A stretch of 64,000 bases of DNA from an uncultured Clostridia bacterium (GCA_938034875.1 CALHND010000010.1:102755-166754), one strand, 5' to 3'. Counted from the first letter of the stretch, positions 9,503 to 17,743 are shown. Made by a program: numbers and translations. Notes: generated by a model not told the origin, from the sequence alone.

Positions 9503-9560
9503 CAAAGCGTTGCCTCCTGTCGCAACCGACACTCTTATGTGCCGCTGCGAAAATGTGTAA

Positions 9561-9602
9561 ACAAAAAACATCATCCGCTAAATGCCGATGATGTTTTTTT
9601 AA
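9561..9602 (-). terminator. Intrinsic terminator downstream of the 123-aa lipoprotein gene
   Basis: AAAAAACATCATC / GATGATGTTTTTT palindromic stem with a short loop and T runs on both strands. It lies between the lipoprotein gene and the C11 gene, both on the minus strand. Confidence 0.8.
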
Positions 9603-9670
9603 CAAGCTGTTTTTAGAAGCATGATAGGATTTTAAGCAAACAATTAAAAATTGTGCTGAAGTTTGCTCTC

Positions 9671-10042
9671 TTATTGTGCGGAGTTAATAGCTTCTATTGC
9701 ATTTTTAAGGTTTTCAGTGGTGGTTTTGCAGTATGTAGTCAAATCGTTGTCCAGCCAATTTATCATATTGTCAATTTGCTCCTGGGACAGTTCATCATCG
9801 CTCTCTGCCAGTTCTTTATACTGATCAAGCAGATCGGCCATTTCGTTAAACATGGCTATGTTATCGTCATCAATGTTCTCTGAGTTTTCGTTTACAAGGT
9901 CTGCTAATTCGTTAAATGCATCTGCTGCTCTATTGTATGAATCAATCAGCGGCTGCTTATCAGCACCACCGCAAGCAACAAGACCGACCACTAAGGACAG
10001 GCAAAGAATTACACCCATAACCGCATTAAATACTTTTTTCAT
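9671..10042 (-). CDS. Small secreted lipoprotein, helical, unknown function
   Basis: A 123-aa protein with a clear lipoprotein signal peptide (lipobox LVAC followed by GG). The mature part is acidic and predicted to be helical, rich in Asn, Asp, Glu and Leu, with heptad-like spacing of leucines around residues 45-85. GGAGG lies 7 nt before the ATG at 10042. I do not recognise a family. It is followed by its own terminator and may be a simple surface-exposed helical bundle. Confidence 0.75.
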   Translation of the reverse strand: MKKVFNAVMGVILCLSLVVGLVACGGADKQPLIDSYNRAADAFNELADLVNENSENIDDDNIAMFNEMADLLDQYKELAESDDELSQEQIDNMINWLDNDLTTYCKTTTENLKNAIEAINSAQ

Positions 10043-10560
10043 TAATAAATTCCTCCAAAAAAAATTTTTATATTTACAGCGATGATGTTACCCGAGACTT
10101 CAACTTAATTAAGCCGAATTTGAAAGACCAGCCAGGCGATTGCATTTTTAAGCTGCATTGGTCTGCGTATCGGTTGAACATCTTCTATTGTAATTTTATA
10201 AAAAAAACAGCTGTCGTATAACCTTTTTCCATTTTGAGATTTGCTTTTTTTCAAAGGAGAAAAAGTAAAAGACAGTACAAAAACGCACGCATTGCCAAAA
10301 CGGAGCATTTAAATTTTTATTTGAATAACCAGTTGCCATTGATTTAGCAAGGCTTGACTAATTAAAAAATTAATTTCTATGTTTAGAGTGTAGATTAGCA
10401 ACTATTAGTTAAACAAACCTTTGAGATGAAAAAGCACTGTTTGGGTATACATGTTTTCCTATGCGTTAATAATAAATAAAAACTTTAGCACAATATTTAA
10501 AATTCTAATGTGCTAAATAATGCTTACGCTTAATAATACGGTTTTTGGAGGATGTAACCA
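10043..10560. other. Intergenic region with dyad upstream of bile salt hydrolase
   Basis: About 500 AT-rich bases. A 67-codon minus-strand frame (10105-10308) has no ribosome binding site and is probably not a gene. TTTAGCACA (10484-10492) is complementary to TGTGCTAAA (10509-10517), giving a 9-bp dyad 44 bp before the bile salt hydrolase start, a candidate operator. Confidence 0.5.
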
Positions 10561-11550
10561 ATGTGCACAGCATTATGTTTAAAAACTGATAAAACCAGTT
10601 GTTTTTTTGGTCGAAATATGGATTTAGCTTACTTTTTTAATCAATCTCCTTTATTTATTGCAAAAGGATCTATGTATAAAAATTTTGTTACAGGTGAACA
10701 GACGACAATAAATCGCAAAATAATTGGAATGGGTACGGTAATCGACGATTATCCCGCTATGGCAGACGCCATGAACGAAAACGGTTTAGGCTGTGCCGGA
10801 TTAAACTTTGCCAGATACGCCCACTACGAAGATAGTCCCGCACCTGATAAAAAAAATATTCCACCTTATGAATTTATACTTTGGGTTCTTTCTAATCATG
10901 ATACAGTAGAAGAAGTTAAAAGTAGTATATCCGGAATTGAGTTAGTTGCTAAGCCAATTAACGAAAACACTCCCGTTGCTACGCTGCACTGGATGATATC
11001 AGATAAATCAGGACAATCCATTGTTGTAGAAAAAACAAAAGATAAATTTATAGTACACGATAATCCCGTAAATGTTATGACAAACGACCCAACATTTGAT
11101 TGGCATCTGACCAATTTAAACGAATATCTTTACCTTAAGCCTAATCATCACAAACCTGCTGTGTGGGGAGAAAAAAAGTTGCAAGGGCTTGGTATCGGGT
11201 CGGGTACTCTTGGTATGCCAGGTGACTTTGCGTCGGTATCACGGTTTGTTCGTATTGCTTATGTTAGGTCCCATTTGCCTGAAATTGAAAATGATGAGGA
11301 AGCAATCTCTCAATTTTTCCATATGCTTGACTATGTTGCCATGGTAAAGGGCGGAGTTATTACGGAAGACGAGTTGGAAGATTTAACGTTATATTCGTCT
11401 TGCATGGATTTAAATAACGGTGTTTATTATTATAAAACACATAATAATAATCGAATCAACGCTGTTAATATGCACCGTTGTACTACGCAAGACAATAAAA
11501 TTACTGTTTTCAGTTATTTGAATAAACAAGATTTTAATTTTCAAAATTGA
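10561..11550 (+). CDS. Choloylglycine hydrolase (conjugated bile salt hydrolase)
   Basis: Ntn-hydrolase of 329 aa that should remove the glycine or taurine amide from conjugated bile acids in the cytosol. Cys2, exposed after Met removal, is the nucleophile. Arg18 and Asp21 lie in GRNMD. The GLNF segment, the TNDPTFDWH segment with the conserved Asn, and Arg in SRFVRIA complete the active-site set of the family. The pattern around GLNFARYAHY fits bile salt hydrolases better than penicillin V acylases, although the two cannot be fully separated by eye. The start is fixed by the need for Cys2 and by GGAGG upstream. The gene supports a vertebrate gut habitat. It has its own terminator and an upstream dyad. 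Confidence 0.92.
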   Translation: MCTALCLKTDKTSCFFGRNMDLAYFFNQSPLFIAKGSMYKNFVTGEQTTINRKIIGMGTVIDDYPAMADAMNENGLGCAGLNFARYAHYEDSPAPDKKNIPPYEFILWVLSNHDTVEEVKSSISGIELVAKPINENTPVATLHWMISDKSGQSIVVEKTKDKFIVHDNPVNVMTNDPTFDWHLTNLNEYLYLKPNHHKPAVWGEKKLQGLGIGSGTLGMPGDFASVSRFVRIAYVRSHLPEIENDEEAISQFFHMLDYVAMVKGGVITEDELEDLTLYSSCMDLNNGVYYYKTHNNNRINAVNMHRCTTQDNKITVFSYLNKQDFNFQN

Positions 11551-11618
11551 CTGTAAAATTTGCTTATAGACATAAAAGCCGCTGAAGTACACTTGTGTCA
11601 GCCCTTTTTTGAAAATAA

Positions 11619-11668
11619 AAATAACGCAAGCTTAAATACCAACGGTATAATAGCTTGCGTTATTTAAT
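11619..11668 (+). terminator. Intrinsic terminator after bile salt hydrolase
   Basis: ATAACGCAAGCT (11621-11632) pairs with AGCTTGCGTTAT (11652-11663). The loop contains a further TACC/GGTA stem, and a T-rich stretch follows. Confidence 0.82.
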
Positions 11669-11817
11669 TTGTAGAGGTAACGCTAGATTGATACAAAATA
11701 ACTTTTTTCTAGAAATGGCTTGTAAAGTCTTGCACGGGTTTCAAATTTTGGTTGAACCACCGAGAGGGTTTCAAAAAAGCTGTTCCAGTAATATTGTGTT
11801 TTCGCAATGTCAAACAC

Positions 11818-13194
11818 TTAATAAACGTTGGCAAAAAAATCTGTTTCTTTGACGATTTGAATATTACAACCTTTTTCATTATATTCAATCGCTTTTTTTA
11901 CTTTTGTTCCATATGTTCCGTTTGAGTATGCTTGACATTCACAAGCACCTATTATCAAATAATCCGTTGTCTTTTTTATGCTTGAATCAATGATACCCCC
12001 GCGTTCGGTAATATACGTTTGGACATCGGTTTTCGTTCCATATTCAAAGACTCCGCTCAAACATACATTTTCGCCTTCAATAGAGTGTATTTCTGATTTC
12101 AAAGATTCAACAGGGTTGAGCATATCGCTGATAACCGATGTTAAGTACTTGGATTCCTCATTTGTAATAATTGAATCCTCAAGAACCTTATCAATGACTT
12201 CAATTGCTTTGTTAAATGGGAAATGATCCGATAAGTAAATGTTGTCATAAAGCCATTGTTGAAGGTTTTTGCATTCAGAGTTGGAAATTTCTCCATCGCT
12301 TGTAATACCCTTTAAAATTCCGTCAAGAATTTGTGTTGCTAATGTTACAGGAGATGTAGACATAGCATCAAGATATTCTTTCATGCTTCTCTGGAGTTGA
12401 GCGGTTTCATCCAATGTAATAACATTATCATCTAGAATGGCATTGATTACATCTATAATATCAGCAACTTCTTTATGATCGGAATATTGAATATTGCTAT
12501 CTCGCCAAGTAGCGATGTAATCCATTTCCTCTTGATTAATAACATTGTCTATTGAAAAACCCCTAATTACACCATAAAACTCACTTATAGATTTTCTAAG
12601 CACTGCAGCGTCTATGTAAGATGTGTGAACAGATGTGTTGTGGGGATAATACTTTTGAACGAAGTCATCGACATTTATACCGTATGTTTCTACTAGAGCA
12701 TTAAATAAATCTGAACAAGCACACGCATCATCGAATGCATTATGTTCCGAATCAATATCTATATTAAAATACTCGCAAAGAGTTGATAAGCTATAATTAG
12801 CAACGGCAAAAGAAGGTACGAACTTTCTTGCTAAATCATAAGTGCAAATGTAGTATAATTCAGGAATATCTAAATTATATCTTCGCAAATTTTTGACTAA
12901 AGCATCTAAATCCGAGGAAGCAACATTGTGACCAATTACAACTGCATTAGTAAAATATTTTTCGATATCTTTCCACACTATAGGAAAGGAAGGCTCATTT
13001 GCGACCTGTGCAGATGTGATTCCATGAACGCGTACACAATTTGAATCAAACCCATCTTCAGGATTAACGTAAATATCCAATTCTGGGTAATGTGATTCGT
13101 GGTCGTTGTAATTTTCACAAACAATGCCAAGTTGACAGATTGCTCTGTTTTTTGAATTTGCATATTCGACATCAAAATAAGTTACTTTATTCAT
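11818..13194 (-). CDS. DEDDh exonuclease with C-terminal BRCT domain
   Basis: A 458-aa protein. Residues 1-165 form a DnaQ-like 3'-5' exonuclease: YFDVEYA (Asp8, Glu10), HNVASSDLDAL and HNAFDDA give the DEDDh metal-binding residues. The middle (about 195-370) has two related helical segments with the pattern D-N-V/E-I-T/S...E, each about 80 residues. The last 85 residues match a BRCT domain (GENVCLSGVF...GGIIDSSIKKTTDYLIIG). A BRCT domain after an exonuclease suggests recruitment to DNA ends or phosphoproteins during repair; this is inference. The ATG at 13194 has GGGAGG upstream, while the longer ORF begins inside that ribosome site. It appears monocistronic. Confidence 0.85.
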   Translation of the reverse strand: MNKVTYFDVEYANSKNRAICQLGIVCENYNDHESHYPELDIYVNPEDGFDSNCVRVHGITSAQVANEPSFPIVWKDIEKYFTNAVVIGHNVASSDLDALVKNLRRYNLDIPELYYICTYDLARKFVPSFAVANYSLSTLCEYFNIDIDSEHNAFDDACACSDLFNALVETYGINVDDFVQKYYPHNTSVHTSYIDAAVLRKSISEFYGVIRGFSIDNVINQEEMDYIATWRDSNIQYSDHKEVADIIDVINAILDDNVITLDETAQLQRSMKEYLDAMSTSPVTLATQILDGILKGITSDGEISNSECKNLQQWLYDNIYLSDHFPFNKAIEVIDKVLEDSIITNEESKYLTSVISDMLNPVESLKSEIHSIEGENVCLSGVFEYGTKTDVQTYITERGGIIDSSIKKTTDYLIIGACECQAYSNGTYGTKVKKAIEYNEKGCNIQIVKETDFFANVY

Positions 13195-13286
13195 TGATAT
13201 TCCTCCCATAATTTAACATATACAGAATCATATCATAAATTATATGTAGTTTCAATATAAACACTTAACCTGTGTAAGACTTTATA

Positions 13287-13327
13287 CTAAAAAATGAAAC
13301 CCTCTAATTGAGGGTTTCATTTTTTGT
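13287..13327. terminator. Bidirectional intrinsic terminator-like hairpin
   Basis: AAAATGAAACCCT / AGGGTTTCATTTT with A and T runs on either side, upstream of the exonuclease gene. It would block readthrough from the tRNA side. Confidence 0.75.
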
Positions 13328-13378
13328 GACATATTTGAGTCAACTGTAAATCTTAATAGTTTTGTGCTATCTGCAAAA

Positions 13379-13416
13379 ACAAAGAAAAGTCCCTAATTAC
13401 AAGGACTTTTCTTTGT
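13379..13416 (-). terminator. Intrinsic terminator of tRNA-Ala
   Basis: AAAGAAAAGTCC / GGACTTTTCTTT stem lies 22 bp downstream of the tRNA 3' end on the minus strand and is followed there by a T-rich tract. Confidence 0.8.
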
Positions 13417-13437
13417 ATCAACGAATGTTGATGATTA

Positions 13438-13513
13438 TGGTGGAGACGAAGAGGATCGAACTCTCGACCTTACGGATGCGAACCGTACGCTCTCCCAGCT
13501 GAGCTACGCCCCC
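13438..13513 (-). tRNA. tRNA-Ala (anticodon CGC)
   Basis: A 76-nt cloverleaf on the minus strand with acceptor GGGGGCG/CGTCTCC, D arm GCTC...GAGC, anticodon stem TACGG/CCGTA around loop TTCGCAT (anticodon CGC, reading GCG), a T arm with TTCGATC, and an encoded CCA end. Confidence 0.95.
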
Positions 13514-13563
13514 ATAAATCACCGCTGCGAACATTGCACAGCGGTGTTTTTTTTGTTTTTTTA

Positions 13564-14475
13564 TTAATATTCAAAATCAAAATCAAATTCGAAATCACTG
13601 TACTCATCGTATTCGTCGTAGTAATCGTAATTACCGTAACCATCTTCGTAGCTGTCATAAGAATCGGAATAACCAATAATCGAAAATATAATGGCAAATA
13701 TCATTACTATTGTCAGTGCAATTCCGATAAATCCGGTTATAATTCCTGCAAGTGTAAAACCTTTTTTATTTCCGCGGCTGCGTGCAACAAAACCAAAAAC
13801 AACGCCAAGTATGCCGAGTATGATGCCCGTATAAATACCCCAAAACAAAGCAATAGAGCAAATGCCGCAAACCATGGCTGCAATTGCCAAGCCGTTTGCA
13901 GGTGGCTTTTGCGGATAGCCGTATGGCTGATATCCGTATGGCTGCGCATTAACATTACCATACTGCGGTGCTTGCGGTGCGTTATACTGCGGCTGGGCTG
14001 TCGAACCGTACTGCGGTGCAGGCGGTACGTTATACTGCTGTTGCGGCTGGGCTGTCGAACCATACTGCGGTGCAGGCGGTACGTTATACTGCTGCTGCGC
14101 ATATGTATTTACCGGCTGAACAGGTCTGTTTTTCGGTGGAATTTGATTTGCCCCGGGGACAAATGGGTTTTGCTGAGGAGATTGCTGATTCATCGGCTGT
14201 GCAGGCATGTTCGGCACAAATCCGTTGTTTTGAGGTGGATAAGGCTGCTCGCCGATGGGCTGTGCAGGTGGGTCGACCGACTCAGATACAGGTGAAATAT
14301 TTGCGTTATGCGATGCAACGGGCTGGCTGGTAGGTGTTTTAACTTCCGATTGCATCTTAGGCTCGTCTATGTTAAGTTGCGCTCCGGTTAATGATGTCTG
14401 CTCAGCTACAATCGACTGTGCAACATCCGAGCCAGATTCGTTTTTATCGTCTGCAAATACTTTATTTTCGTCCAT
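13564..14475 (-). CDS. DUF4190 membrane protein with Pro/Gln-rich repeat region
   Basis: A 303-aa protein. The first 190 residues are low-complexity, rich in Pro, Gln, Asn and Tyr, and include two almost identical 18-residue units of the type QQQYNVPPAPQYGSTAQP plus a third diverged one (bases about 13960-14100). Residues about 195-265 form the DUF4190 two-helix membrane domain with conserved small residues (GIYTGIILGILGVVFGF). The tail is very acidic and aromatic (Asp/Glu/Tyr/Phe), ending in FEFDFDFEY. The ATG at 14475 is preferred over a GTG 12 nt upstream because AAAGGTGG precedes it at the right spacing. Function unknown; likely a small membrane protein with a disordered cytosolic arm. 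Confidence 0.8.
   Translation of the reverse strand: MDENKVFADDKNESGSDVAQSIVAEQTSLTGAQLNIDEPKMQSEVKTPTSQPVASHNANISPVSESVDPPAQPIGEQPYPPQNNGFVPNMPAQPMNQQSPQQNPFVPGANQIPPKNRPVQPVNTYAQQQYNVPPAPQYGSTAQPQQQYNVPPAPQYGSTAQPQYNAPQAPQYGNVNAQPYGYQPYGYPQKPPANGLAIAAMVCGICSIALFWGIYTGIILGILGVVFGFVARSRGNKKGFTLAGIITGFIGIALTIVMIFAIIFSIIGYSDSYDSYEDGYGNYDYYDEYDEYSDFEFDFDFEY
13959..14100 (-). repeat. 54-bp tandem repeats in the DUF4190 gene
   Basis: Two near-identical 54-bp units and a third shorter diverged unit encode Tyr-Asn-Val-Pro-Pro-Ala-Pro-Gln-Tyr type repeats. Confidence 0.8.
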
Positions 14476-14539
14476 ATTGCTCGCCACCTTTCATGTACTT
14501 AACATTATATGCTCATATTTTTCAATAGTCAACCAAAAA

Positions 14540-15166
14540 TTAGGAGGTGTGCTTGCACACTTTTTGCAAAACACAGGCATCACACTTGGGCGAACGTGCA
14601 ACGCAAACGGCACGCCCGTGCAGCACAATTCGGTGGCAAAAATCGTTTGATTTTTCGGGTGGGAGCAGTTTTTTTAACTGCATTTCTACTTTATACGGAT
14701 CTTTTGAATCGGACAAACCGAGCAGGCCGCATATGCGTATTACATGAGTGTCGGTAACGATGGCCGGCTTTTTGAAAATATCTCCAAGAATAAGGTTGGC
14801 CGTTTTTCTGCCAACTCCCGGGAGCGAAGTCAGCTCCTCCATTGTGTCGGGCACTTTTCCGCCAAATCGGTCACGCAACATAATACACATATTTACGATA
14901 TCGGCGGCCTTTGTCTTATATAGACCGCACGATTTAACGTACTGCTCCACATCGGCAATGTCGGCAGCGGCAAAATCATCGACCGTACGGTAACGCTCGA
15001 ACAGCGCGGGAGTAACCATGTTAACTCGCTTATCGGTACACTGCGCTGACAACCTGGTTGCAATAAGCAACTCGTGCGGTGTGGTGTAGAAAAGCTGGCA
15101 TTCTGCTGTAGGATATTCCTCCCACAACAGCCGCATTATCTCGGCTGTGCGTTGCTTTTTAGTCAT
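14540..15166 (-). CDS. nth: Endonuclease III (DNA glycosylase/AP lyase)
   Basis: A 208-aa bifunctional base-excision repair enzyme removing oxidised pyrimidines. The helix-hairpin-helix LPGVGRKTA carries the catalytic Lys121 and is followed by Asp139 in VTDTHV. The C-terminal 4Fe-4S loop has the family spacing C-x6-C-x2-C-x5-C. The ATG at 15166 is chosen because GGAG lies 8 nt upstream; the ORF extends seven codons further without support. The gene sits between the DUF4190 gene and rex on the same strand but is separated by intergenic gaps, so it may have its own promoter. Confidence 0.96.
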   Translation of the reverse strand: MTKKQRTAEIMRLLWEEYPTAECQLFYTTPHELLIATRLSAQCTDKRVNMVTPALFERYRTVDDFAAADIADVEQYVKSCGLYKTKAADIVNMCIMLRDRFGGKVPDTMEELTSLPGVGRKTANLILGDIFKKPAIVTDTHVIRICGLLGLSDSKDPYKVEMQLKKLLPPEKSNDFCHRIVLHGRAVCVARSPKCDACVLQKVCKHTS

Positions 15167-15313
15167 AAAATCATCTCCGTTCGGCATAGCTCGGCGCTGA
15201 ATTTATGTGTTGCAATGAGACTGCTGAATAAGGCCGGCTTTATTTATAATACAATGTAATATTTATGTTTAATAGGTGCTGAACCCGTTGAAAGCGCTTT
15301 TTGCCAAAACAAA

Positions 15314-15949
15314 TTATTTTTTCTCTTCGAGCTCGCTTACGCGGTAGCAAAGCGTCATCATGCTGTCGCCCAGGTGAACATTTTCAACCGCTACGCCCTT
15401 CATTTCACCAAAGTCGTAATGGCTAAAATTCCAAATGCCCTTTATTCCCAAGCTGACAAGCTGTTTTCCCAGCGCCTCTGCGGCATCTTGCGGAACGCAC
15501 AGCATTGCAACCTTTGGTCTTTCTCTGCGGCAAAATTCGTCCAGTCCGCCGGTATGGCGTATTGGCAGACCTGCAACAATCTTGCCCGCAAGCGACTCGT
15601 TTTTATCAAACACCGCCGCCAGACGAAAACCACGCTCCTCAAAGTGCATATGAGTGGCTATGGCTCTGCCAAGGTTACCTGCACCGATGATGATGCAATC
15701 GTATTTATTTGTTATTCCCAGAATTTCGGCAATCTGACCCTCCAGCAGCTCTATGTTGTATCCGTATCCCTGCTGGCCGAAGCCACCGAAACAATTTAAA
15801 TCTTGGCGTATTTGGCTGGCGGTAACGCCCATGCGTTCGGCCAATCCCCGCGATGAAATACGTGTTAATCCCTGCTTTTTCAGCTCACCTAAAAAACGGT
15901 AGTATCGCGGCAGACGTCGGATAACCGACATAGAAATATTGTCGCGCAT
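15314..15949 (-). CDS. rex: Redox-sensing transcriptional repressor Rex
   Basis: A 211-aa cytosolic repressor that senses the NADH/NAD+ ratio and controls fermentative and energy genes in Gram-positive bacteria. The N-terminal winged helix contains ISMSVIRRLPRYYRFL, the usual Rex opening, followed by the DNA-recognition region RMGVTASQIRQDL. The Rossmann domain has IIGAGNLGRAI (GxGxxG). AGGAG lies 8 nt before the ATG. A Rex-type operator half-match sits about 60 bp upstream, suggesting autoregulation. Confidence 0.96.
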   Translation of the reverse strand: MRDNISMSVIRRLPRYYRFLGELKKQGLTRISSRGLAERMGVTASQIRQDLNCFGGFGQQGYGYNIELLEGQIAEILGITNKYDCIIIGAGNLGRAIATHMHFEERGFRLAAVFDKNESLAGKIVAGLPIRHTGGLDEFCRRERPKVAMLCVPQDAAEALGKQLVSLGIKGIWNFSHYDFGEMKGVAVENVHLGDSMMTLCYRVSELEEKK

Positions 15950-16005
15950 TTTTCACATCTCCTAAAAAACAGTTTGTAATATTATTATCCACCTTTTTAA
16001 TCTCT

Positions 16006-16023
16006 TTGTCAATAATTTATCAA
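16006..16023. promoter_or_regulatory. Candidate Rex operator upstream of rex
   Basis: TTGTCAA-TAAT-TTATCAA fits the clostridial Rex-box pattern TTGTTAA-N4-TTAACAA with one substitution in each half. It lies 57 bp before the rex start. Confidence 0.55.
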
Positions 16024-16124
16024 ACTTATAATGTAACAAAAGTACAAGCCGCACATAAACTGTATTGTGCGGCGGAAGTTATTTCACGCACTACCCATAC
16101 CCCTTTTATTGCGCTTATGCATTC

Positions 16125-16169
16125 AAAAAACAAACCCCCGATGCGCAAATTACGCGAATCGGGGGTTTG
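16125..16169 (-). terminator. Intrinsic terminator of the DUF1540 gene
   Basis: CAAACCCCCGAT (16131-16142) pairs with ATCGGGGGTTTG (16158-16169). On the minus strand the stem is followed by six Ts. Confidence 0.85.
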
Positions 16170-16191
16170 CGCCTTTGTTTTTCTCCGGAAA

Positions 16192-16356
16192 CTATTGCTT
16201 CAGGTCAAAGGACTTGCAGTCGGTGCACTGATCCATTGTAGGATTGGACTCATGTGTGCCAACCATAATGGTATCAAGCGAGCAGTAATTTTCTGAATTG
16301 CAATGATGCATGCAGCTTTCTACTGTGCACTGAATGGACTTGTTAGCCTTTTTCAT
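16192..16356 (-). CDS. DUF1540 small cysteine-rich protein
   Basis: A 54-aa protein. It begins MKKANKSIQC and carries the DUF1540 pattern: CTVESC..HC, YCSLD, VGTHESNP, then CTDC and SF near the end. The six Cys plus two His suggest metal binding (zinc or iron-sulfur), but no function is established for the family. GGGAGG lies 9 nt before the ATG and a strong terminator follows, so it is an independent small gene. The SCIFF ranthipeptide precursor was considered and rejected: the Cys spacing differs and no radical SAM maturase is adjacent. Confidence 0.85.
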   Translation of the reverse strand: MKKANKSIQCTVESCMHHCNSENYCSLDTIMVGTHESNPTMDQCTDCKSFDLKQ

Positions 16357-16508
16357 GTTAAGTTAACCTCCCATCATTGGACTACGCAATTATTATCTGT
16401 TTCATTTTTATATTTATTCTCGATTACTTTGCATAATTTCGCGGTAATTTTTATATAAATAAAGACAGTAATTTTACATACTATATATTTAAGAGGTGTT
16501 TTTCAATT

Positions 16509-16766
16509 ATGCAGGTCATTAGCTATACCGTATCATCGCTCGACGGGTTAGGGGCATCGTCAGCAGGACAATTAGTAAAAACAGCAGCCGAATCCGGCTG
16601 CACCGTAACTATCGGGAAGGGCGGTAAATCGGTTAATGCAAAAAAACTGTATGCTATAATCGGTTTGGACGTGCAGCAGGGGGATAAAATTACACTGACT
16701 GTCAGTGGCCCCGACGAAAGTGGTACTGCAAACCGCATTAAGCAGGTTTTGCTCTCTACTGTATGA
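16509..16766 (+). CDS. HPr-family protein lacking the phosphorylation sites
   Basis: An 85-aa protein with the overall HPr fold sequence: start Met-x-x-ISYTV, the GGKSVNAKKLYAIIGL helix, GDKITLTVSG, and a C-terminal helix. In HPr the phosphocarrier motif is GIHARPAG, with His15 accepting phosphate from Enzyme I. Here it reads GLGASSAG, so His15 is Gly, Arg17 is Ser and Pro18 is Ser. The regulatory Ser46 position is Lys, as in several clostridial HPr-like proteins. It therefore cannot act as a PTS phosphocarrier by the known mechanism and may be a regulatory or scaffold paralogue. The start has an AGAGGTG ribosome site. Monocistronic. Confidence 0.82.
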   Translation: MQVISYTVSSLDGLGASSAGQLVKTAAESGCTVTIGKGGKSVNAKKLYAIIGLDVQQGDKITLTVSGPDESGTANRIKQVLLSTV

Positions 16767-17094
16767 AAGTAAGCTACCATCTTAAAACGATGTGTTATCT
16801 GCTTTTTTCATAAATGCAACTTTTTTTGCAATATTCTGTTCTGTTTGCGGATTTCAGAGGCTGTACGCTTTTGAAATCCGCTCTTTTGTGTTGTCTTGCC
16901 GTTGATTTTGCCGCACGTTATGATATAATTATGGTATGATAACTTTCAAAACAAAATTACTGTAACCACGTGAAAAAAACACAGTATGAATGTTATGCGG
17001 CTAATTGTCGTTAAAAATATCATACACTGCAAAAATATTTAAATTTAACACGTGGGCACAAACAAGCATTGTAAAAAAAGCAGGGGGTAAAAAC
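16767..17094. other. Intergenic region with terminator and promoter
   Basis: After the HPr-like gene, GCGGATTTCA (16847-16856) pairs with TGAAATCCGC (16872-16881) and is followed by TCTTTT, a probable terminator. TTGATT (16902-16907) and TATAAT (16924-16929), 16 bp apart, form a likely promoter for the VRR-NUC gene. Nothing coding is seen. Confidence 0.6.
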
Positions 17095-17466
17095 ATGAGC
17101 GAAATTTTGAAATCAACCGAAAGCGACGAGCAAATCAGCTTATTTCGCTGGGCTCAGATTGCATCGGCCGTTAAACCCGAGCTAAAGCTCATGTTCCATG
17201 TTCCAAACGAGGGCAAGCGCACCCGTTATTCGGGCGGCAAACTGCTCGCAGAGGGACTTAAACCGGGTGTGCCCGATGTCTGCCTTCCTGTTCCAAATAA
17301 AAAGTATCACGGACTGTTTATTGAAATGAAGGCGGGCAAAAACAAGCCCACAGATAACCAAATTTTTTGGCTGGAAAACTTAAGCAATCAAGGCTACTGC
17401 ACGGCGGTGGCGTACGGTTGGGTTGAGGCAAAAACCATTATTGAAAACTACCTTAAAGATAGATAA
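17095..17466 (+). CDS. VRR-NUC domain nuclease
   Basis: A 123-aa stand-alone VRR-NUC (PD-(D/E)xK superfamily) protein. Motifs seen: ESDEQISLFRWA with the first acidic residue, HVPNEGKRT, PGVPDVCLP with the catalytic Asp, LFIEMK with the Glu-x-Lys pair, and the final QxxWLENLSNQGY. Family members are Holliday-junction or replication-fork nucleases, and most small stand-alone copies are carried by phages and plasmids. No phage gene is next to it, so it may be a relic or a domesticated gene. The ATG at 17095 follows CAGGGGG; an in-frame ATG 30 codons upstream has no ribosome site. Confidence 0.85.
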   Translation: MSEILKSTESDEQISLFRWAQIASAVKPELKLMFHVPNEGKRTRYSGGKLLAEGLKPGVPDVCLPVPNKKYHGLFIEMKAGKNKPTDNQIFWLENLSNQGYCTAVAYGWVEAKTIIENYLKDR

Positions 17467-17494
17467 TTTAAAAAATAACCAAAACTGATTTAAA

Positions 17495-17542
17495 ATTAAA
17501 ACCGAGCAAACGGCAATTAAAGCTGATTGCTCGGTTTATTAT
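17495..17542 (+). terminator. Intrinsic terminator after VRR-NUC gene
   Basis: AAACCGAGCAA and TTGCTCGGTTT form a stem around a 17-nt loop, with ATTATT following. Confidence 0.75.
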
Positions 17543-17553
17543 TTGCATGCTTT

Positions 17554-17635
17554 GTTTGTTTATAAAAAAATTTATATGATGCTGATGATTTTGTTTATAT
17601 TAATTGCTGCGCAACAGACATACAATAAAAAAATG
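17554..17635. repeat. Direct repeat copy 1 (left flank of ABC/HTH-AbrB cassette)
   Basis: About 82 bp that match 19713-19794 in the same orientation with about eight mismatches and no gap. It includes the exact 26-bp core starting ATTAATTGCTGCGCAACAGA. Confidence 0.9.
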
Positions 17636-17743
17636 AGTCTGCACCAAAGCTGATTTTTTTAAATGGCTGAGTGCGCCCAAATTTGCACATTTATAATGTA
17701 AGCAAAAATAAATTTTAAAATTTTAAAAACCGGGGTTTGTTAG

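Noticed and set aside
10105..10308. 67-codon minus-strand frame
   Set aside because: No ribosome site and low-complexity sequence; probably not a gene.
13534..14295. 253-codon plus-strand frame opposite the DUF4190 gene
   Set aside because: Arg/Leu/Cys-rich shadow of the repeat-bearing gene on the other strand.
16192..16356. SCIFF ranthipeptide precursor
   Set aside because: Cys spacing and conserved residues match DUF1540 instead, and no radical SAM maturase is adjacent.
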